Part shown: one piece after another, positions 60,417 through 64,000 of the stretch
Numbering within the stretch: position 1 is the first letter of the stretch
Layout: each line of letters opens with the position of its first letter
Source: Antarctobacter heliothermus
GTDB taxonomy: Bacteria; Pseudomonadota; Alphaproteobacteria; Rhodobacterales; Rhodobacteraceae
Assembly: GCF_002237555.1 (NCBI RefSeq)
Contig: NZ_CP022542.1
Span: forward strand, 1 to 64,000
Length of the DNA stretch: 64,000 nucleotides
Reading direction: 5' to 3'
The notes under the pieces: model-generated
Told to the model about the DNA's origin: nothing
The model's database searches: none
Seen by the model: the letters and a program-made list of their open reading frames with translations, nothing else
Translations under genes and position numbers: made by a program

Positions 60417-62574
60417 CGTCGTAATAGGCCTTCCCGTAGCCTGCATAGGCGCCGTATCGGTCGCCGTAGCCATAACGCTTCATGCCCGCCGCATCGATCT
60501 GGCTCAGGACAAGGCCGGTGACCGGCACGTTGACCGAGGCCAGCTGGCGGATCGATTCCCTGATTTGTTCGGCGCCAGTGCGGTTCCAGGCCACGGTAAA
60601 GAGCAGGGCGTCGGCGTGCTGACCCAGCACCCGGGCGTCGGGCACGACCAGGACGGGCGGTGTGTCGATGATGATATAATCGTAACTCTCGCGCAGCGAC
60701 TGCACGAAGTCCCCAAAGGTTGCGGAGGAAAACACATCCGCCGCATTGGCGGTCGATTTTTCCCCGAACAGGACGTCGATGCCCATCCGTTCATCATGCA
60801 CCACGACCTCTGGCAGCGTCTTGCGCCCCTCCAGGACGGTCAGAAGGCCGCCGATGTTCCGGCTCAGCTCGAAATACTCGAACAAGGTCTGGCGCCGGAT
60901 ATCTCCCTCGACCAGCAGAACGCGCTTGCCCAGCCCGGCAAAGTTCTGCGCCAATGACAGGGCGTTGGTGGTCTTGCCTTCGCCCGGCACCGCGGAGGTG
61001 GACAGGATGATCTGTGGCGGATTGTCGAGCGAGGACATCAGGATCGAGGTCCGCAGGTTGCGATAGGCCTCGACCGCCGCCGAGGTCGGATTCTCGATCA
61101 GGAAGGGGATCAGCTGCTTGCGGCTGCGAATTTTCAGGCGCGGAATCTGACCGATCACCGGCAAGCCCGATTTGCGCTCGAGGTCGGTGGAGGTGCGGAA
61201 CCCGGCATGCAGATACTGACGGCCAAGGATGATCACCAGCCCCACCATAAAGCCCAGGATGCCCGACATCGCCAGAATGCGGGATTTCTGGGGAGACACA
61301 TAAGAGCCGCCGCTGGCCTCGGACAGGACACGGCTGTCCGCCTGCTGAAGCCCCTGCTGTAGGGAGGTTTCCTTGAGGCGTGTCAGAAAGGTCTCGTAGA
61401 GGGTGCGGACGGATTCGACTTCGCGCTCGGCGCGCTGGACCTGCACAAGCTTGTCAAACTCCGTGCTGGCGTCGCGTTCCGTCGCAAGAAGCGAGGTTTC
61501 GAGAGACTGGATCTGCGCACGACTGCGCGTCACATCGTTTTCGACCGCTGCCAGACGCGTATCGGCCCTGGTCAGAAAGGTCTCGCGTGCCTCGCCCGAC
61601 AAAGCCCCGCCAGACTGGTTCAACAGGCGGATGAGCAACGGGTCTTCAAAACTGTCGGCAATCTGACGCAGGTCGCCGCCTGCACGGATCTCACGCAGAC
61701 GTGCCAGTTGGGCTTCGGTTGCCTCCAGATCGACCCGACTTCTGTCGACACGATCCCGCAGGTCCCGGACACGCTGGTTGAGCAGTTCGATGCCCTCCGG
61801 GCTGATCAGGTCCATGTCGGCCCGCATCTGCTTGATCTGGTCCTGACGTTCGACCACCTCGGCCTCCAGCTCGACCACACGTGCCGACAGCCATGAGGTG
61901 GCGTTCTCGGTGGCCTGAAACTTCACGTCGATCTGATCTGCGATATAGGCCCGCGCCAGGGCGTTCACGATCTGCGCCGATTTTCTTGGATCTTCGGTGA
62001 CCACGCGCAGGTTGAAGATATAGGTGCCGTTCTGGATCGAGGCGGTTGCAGAGCGCCGCAGCGTGCCAATCGCCCGGTTGACCGATTCCTGGTTGTCGGG
62101 GTCTATTTCTCCGCGCGGCTCTATCCCCCGCACCACCTGCCGCAGGCGCGCCTTGATCCCCGCCATCGAATAGCGGGGCACCTCGCGCAGGGCGGTGTTG
62201 AATTCGGGATCCCGGTTCAGCTCCAACTCGCGGACGACCGCCTCCAAGATGCCACGCGACGTGATCACCACCAGTTCGGTGTTCATCGCGGTATAGTCCG
62301 TCGACACGCCAGAGATCACGCTTGACAGGTCCACCACCTGCTGGTTGCGGACCTGCAGCGCCAGAGAGGTGGTTGCCGCATATTTCGGAACGGCCACGAA
62401 ATAGGCCTGATACCCGCCGATGATCAGCCCCACCAGCACACAGAACCCCAGCAGAAACTTTCCGCGCCATACACTTTTCGCAAGACCGATAAGGTCGATG
62501 GTGTCGTCTTCCTGCGCCCCGTCAGGAAAAGTCCCGGTATTGCTCATCGAAATTGCCTGCGCCTTCATGTTCAT
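60409..62574 (-). CDS. Wzc-type polysaccharide co-polymerase / tyrosine autokinase
   Basis: A 721-residue BY-kinase. The Wzz domain has membrane helices near 35-55 and 438-460 flanking a periplasmic coiled-coil part (VVELEAEVVERQDQIKQMRA). The kinase half shows Walker A VPGEGKTTNALSL near 530, Walker A' LLVEGDIRRQ (Glu-Gly-Asp where many have I-D-x-D) and Walker B DYIIIDTPPVL. The tyrosine-rich tail YGYGDRYGAYAGYGKAYY is the autophosphorylation cluster. It controls chain length and export of the Wzy-dependent glycan. No Wza outer-membrane gene is in the window. Confidence 0.94.
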   Translation of the reverse strand: MNMKAQAISMSNTGTFPDGAQEDDTIDLIGLAKSVWRGKFLLGFCVLVGLIIGGYQAYFVAVPKYAATTSLALQVRNQQVVDLSSVISGVSTDYTAMNTELVVITSRGILEAVVRELELNRDPEFNTALREVPRYSMAGIKARLRQVVRGIEPRGEIDPDNQESVNRAIGTLRRSATASIQNGTYIFNLRVVTEDPRKSAQIVNALARAYIADQIDVKFQATENATSWLSARVVELEAEVVERQDQIKQMRADMDLISPEGIELLNQRVRDLRDRVDRSRVDLEATEAQLARLREIRAGGDLRQIADSFEDPLLIRLLNQSGGALSGEARETFLTRADTRLAAVENDVTRSRAQIQSLETSLLATERDASTEFDKLVQVQRAEREVESVRTLYETFLTRLKETSLQQGLQQADSRVLSEASGGSYVSPQKSRILAMSGILGFMVGLVIILGRQYLHAGFRTSTDLERKSGLPVIGQIPRLKIRSRKQLIPFLIENPTSAAVEAYRNLRTSILMSSLDNPPQIILSTSAVPGEGKTTNALSLAQNFAGLGKRVLLVEGDIRRQTLFEYFELSRNIGGLLTVLEGRKTLPEVVVHDERMGIDVLFGEKSTANAADVFSSATFGDFVQSLRESYDYIIIDTPPVLVVPDARVLGQHADALLFTVAWNRTGAEQIRESIRQLASVNVPVTGLVLSQIDAAGMKRYGYGDRYGAYAGYGKAYYDVK

Positions 62575-62790
62575 TTTAGTCTGACCCCATCACGGACCAT
62601 GTCATAATCTTGCCTGCCCAATCATCTTGCCCAAATCCGGCGACAGGTAATCAATCGCGTCTGTACCAGAAAAATGGCTCTCCCTCAGTCCCTTTCGCAT
62701 AGAACCGGACAGCATTCATCAGCATGTTGATCGCATCATAGAGCCTTGGCGGATCAGTGATAAGTCCACGATTGCTCATGATCAGGTTAC
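62575..62790. other. gap between the Wzc-type gene and the gmd locus
   Basis: 216 bases on the 3' side of the scar and the 5' side of the Wzc-type gene, likely containing the latter's promoter. A minus-strand frame at 62651-62779 could encode 42 residues (MSNRGLITDPPRLYDAINML, then MNAVRFYAKG), without a ribosome site. It is recorded here but not called a gene. Confidence 0.35.
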
Positions 62791-62898
62791 TCAAAAAGAA
62801 TGCTGAATCGCCGGGCGGTTCGTCATGGCGAGAGTTCCCACAGCGCCTGCTGCTTTTGGCCCGCGCAGTCGGCTGCGCAAGGCGTCAGGCAAGCGCAT
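62791..62898 (-). pseudogene. chimeric scar: large-glycosyltransferase N-terminus fused to GT2 C-terminus
   Basis: A 35-codon frame starts inside the gmd 3' end exactly as the large glycosyltransferase does at 34566 ([14 protein letters not shown], 14 residues identical). It then passes into G-A-V-G-T-L-A-M-T-N-R-P-A-I-Q-H-S-F, which resembles the last residues of the GT2 at 34744-35487 (G-A-G-T-L-A-M-K-N, then I-Q-Q-F-F). It is a recombination remnant, not a functional gene. Confidence 0.7.
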
Positions 62899-63898
62899 CG
62901 TAGTCGGATTTTGCCATCATTTCGGCCAGCTGTTCGACGCTGACTTTGGGCACCCAGCCCAGCTTTTCGCGCGCCTTGGTGGCGTCGCCGATCAGCAATT
63001 CGACCTCGGCGGGGCGGTAGAACTTGGGGTTCACCCGCATCACCAGCTTGCCGGACTTGCGACAGGTGGCGGTCTCGCCCTCACCGGTGCCGGACCATTC
63101 CAGATCCATGCCAAGCGCGGTCGCCGCATAGGTAAAGAAATCGCGGATCGTCGTCGTCACGCCGGTGGCCAACACATAATCGTCGGCCACGTCCTGCTGC
63201 GTCATCCGCCACATGCCCTCGACGTAATCACCGGCAAAACCCCAGTCGCGCTGCGCGTCCATATTGCCCAGTTCCACCGGATCACTGCCGCCATGGGCGA
63301 TCCGCGCCAGGCCCAGCGTGATCTTGCGGGTGACGAATTCCTTGCCGCGCAGCGGGCTTTCGTGGTTGAACAGGATCCCCGAGGAGGCATGCATGCCAAA
63401 ACTCTCGCGGTAGTTCATGGTGATGTAATGGCCGTAGACCTTGGCCACGCCGTAGGGCGAGCGCGGATGCAGCCGGGTGGTCTCGCGCTGCGGCACCTCT
63501 TGGACCAAGCCGAACATCTCCGAGGTCGAGGCCTGATAGAAATGGCACTCCGGCGTCAGCGTGCGCAGGCTGTCCAGAATGCGGACCACCGAAACGCCGT
63601 CCACTTCTGCCGTATAAACAGGCAATTCCCATGAGGCACCGACAAAACTTTGGGCGGCAAGGTTGTAGAACTCATCCGGTTCCACGTCCCTGATGGTGCG
63701 AAAGATCTTGTTGGGCTCGCCCAGATCGAACTCATGCAGGTGCACATCCGCGGTGACGCCGAGCGCGTCCAGACGGGTGGTTTCAACCTGGGAAATGCGC
63801 CGCACGCCGCCGTGCACCTCATAGCCCTTTTCCAGCAAAAGCTGGGCCAGATAGCTGCCATCCTGTCCCGTGACGCCTGTGATGAATGCTTTTTTCAT
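62885..63898 (-). CDS. gmd: GDP-mannose 4,6-dehydratase
   Basis: A 337-residue extended SDR converting GDP-mannose to GDP-4-keto-6-deoxymannose with bound [12 protein letters not shown] is at 7-14, the active-site STSEMFG at 124-130 (Ser/Thr and Glu127), and Y149-x3-K153 in SPYGVAKVYGH. The C-terminal substrate-binding RPAEVELLIGDATKA block is complete. Slightly shorter than many Gmd proteins but with no missing motif. It depends on GDP-mannose from manC. No gene for the next step (fcl or rmd) is seen, so the final sugar is undetermined. A deleted second copy is at 34553-34723. Confidence 0.96.
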   Translation of the reverse strand: MKKAFITGVTGQDGSYLAQLLLEKGYEVHGGVRRISQVETTRLDALGVTADVHLHEFDLGEPNKIFRTIRDVEPDEFYNLAAQSFVGASWELPVYTAEVDGVSVVRILDSLRTLTPECHFYQASTSEMFGLVQEVPQRETTRLHPRSPYGVAKVYGHYITMNYRESFGMHASSGILFNHESPLRGKEFVTRKITLGLARIAHGGSDPVELGNMDAQRDWGFAGDYVEGMWRMTQQDVADDYVLATGVTTTIRDFFTYAATALGMDLEWSGTGEGETATCRKSGKLVMRVNPKFYRPAEVELLIGDATKAREKLGWVPKVSVEQLAEMMAKSDYDALA

Positions 63899-64000
63899 GT
63901 TTTGGGATCCTTGCGGCGCAGATTGCAGGCTGCGTACTTGGCAGGGCCATGAAATGCAATGGTCTTGGGCGACAGACCCTGACGGGATCCTGACTGCCCT

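Noticed and set aside
62651..62779. Minus-strand 42-codon frame beginning MSNRGLITDPP
   Set aside because: It looks protein-like but has no ribosome site, and no homologue could be recalled. Left as a note in the gap description.

Overview
The window is GC-rich DNA that looks like part, or most, of an extrachromosomal replicon (plasmid or chromid) of an alphaproteobacterium. A member of the Rhodobacterales (Roseobacter group) is most likely. The grounds are a RepA-type initiator (replication initiator protein A family) divergent from parAB, five GTTTCGCGCGCGAAAC sites that fit the alphaproteobacterial parS pattern GTTNNNNGCNNNNAAC, a tripartite tricarboxylate transporter, and a plasmid-style load of surface-polysaccharide genes. 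The taxonomic placement is inference. No rRNA, tRNA or CRISPR array was seen.

Region 1 (1-16.2 kb) is a catabolic and uptake region. Two tandem alpha/beta hydrolases face a four-gene minus-strand operon (phytanoyl-CoA-type dioxygenase, short-chain dehydrogenase, amidase, membrane permease) that has a near-perfect palindrome upstream. An IS3-family element, itself split by an intact IS110-family element, separates this from tctA-tctB and an IclR regulator. Divergent from iclR is a five-gene, start-stop-overlapping operon: a Gfo/Idh/MocA oxidoreductase, a degenerate relative, a degenerate SDR, an intact SDR and an Asp/Glu-racemase-family protein. The substrate is not evident. An IS6-family remnant ends the region.

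Region 2 (16.2-28.8 kb) mixes an ABC capsule exporter (KpsM, KpsE-like, KpsT), a sulfotransferase-like protein, a two-domain glycosyltransferase and the replication/partition module (parB, parA, iteron origin with a DnaA box, repA). parS sites and hairpin repeats fill the gaps between these genes. Two phage-tail-like genes follow repA.

Region 3 (28.8-35.5 kb, minus strand) holds manC, an SGNH/sulfotransferase-like fusion, a large glycosyltransferase, an internally deleted gmd and a GT2 glycosyltransferase.

Region 4 (35.8-42.8 kb) is the most interesting part: a lasso-peptide biosynthetic cluster. It has a nucleotidyltransferase, an ABC exporter, an asparagine-synthetase-like cyclase, a 60-residue precursor with the Y..P.L...G.....T leader motif, an HPr-kinase-like protein, a PqqD-like recognition protein and a transglutaminase-like protease. 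The predicted core has a Ser1-Glu9 ring (or Gly1-Glu8) and two cysteines in the tail.

Region 5 (43.2-64 kb) is a surface-polysaccharide locus: a 1113-residue beta-helix/tail-spike-like protein, an AT-rich acquired pair (glycosyltransferase and ABC transporter), then glycosyltransferases, a sulfotransferase, an acyltransferase, a WcaF-like acetyltransferase, a Wzy-like polymerase, a Wzc-like copolymerase/kinase and gmd. With manC, gmd would supply GDP-4-keto-6-deoxymannose. Recombination scars at 34.6 kb and 62.8 kb show that the gmd locus has been duplicated or rearranged.
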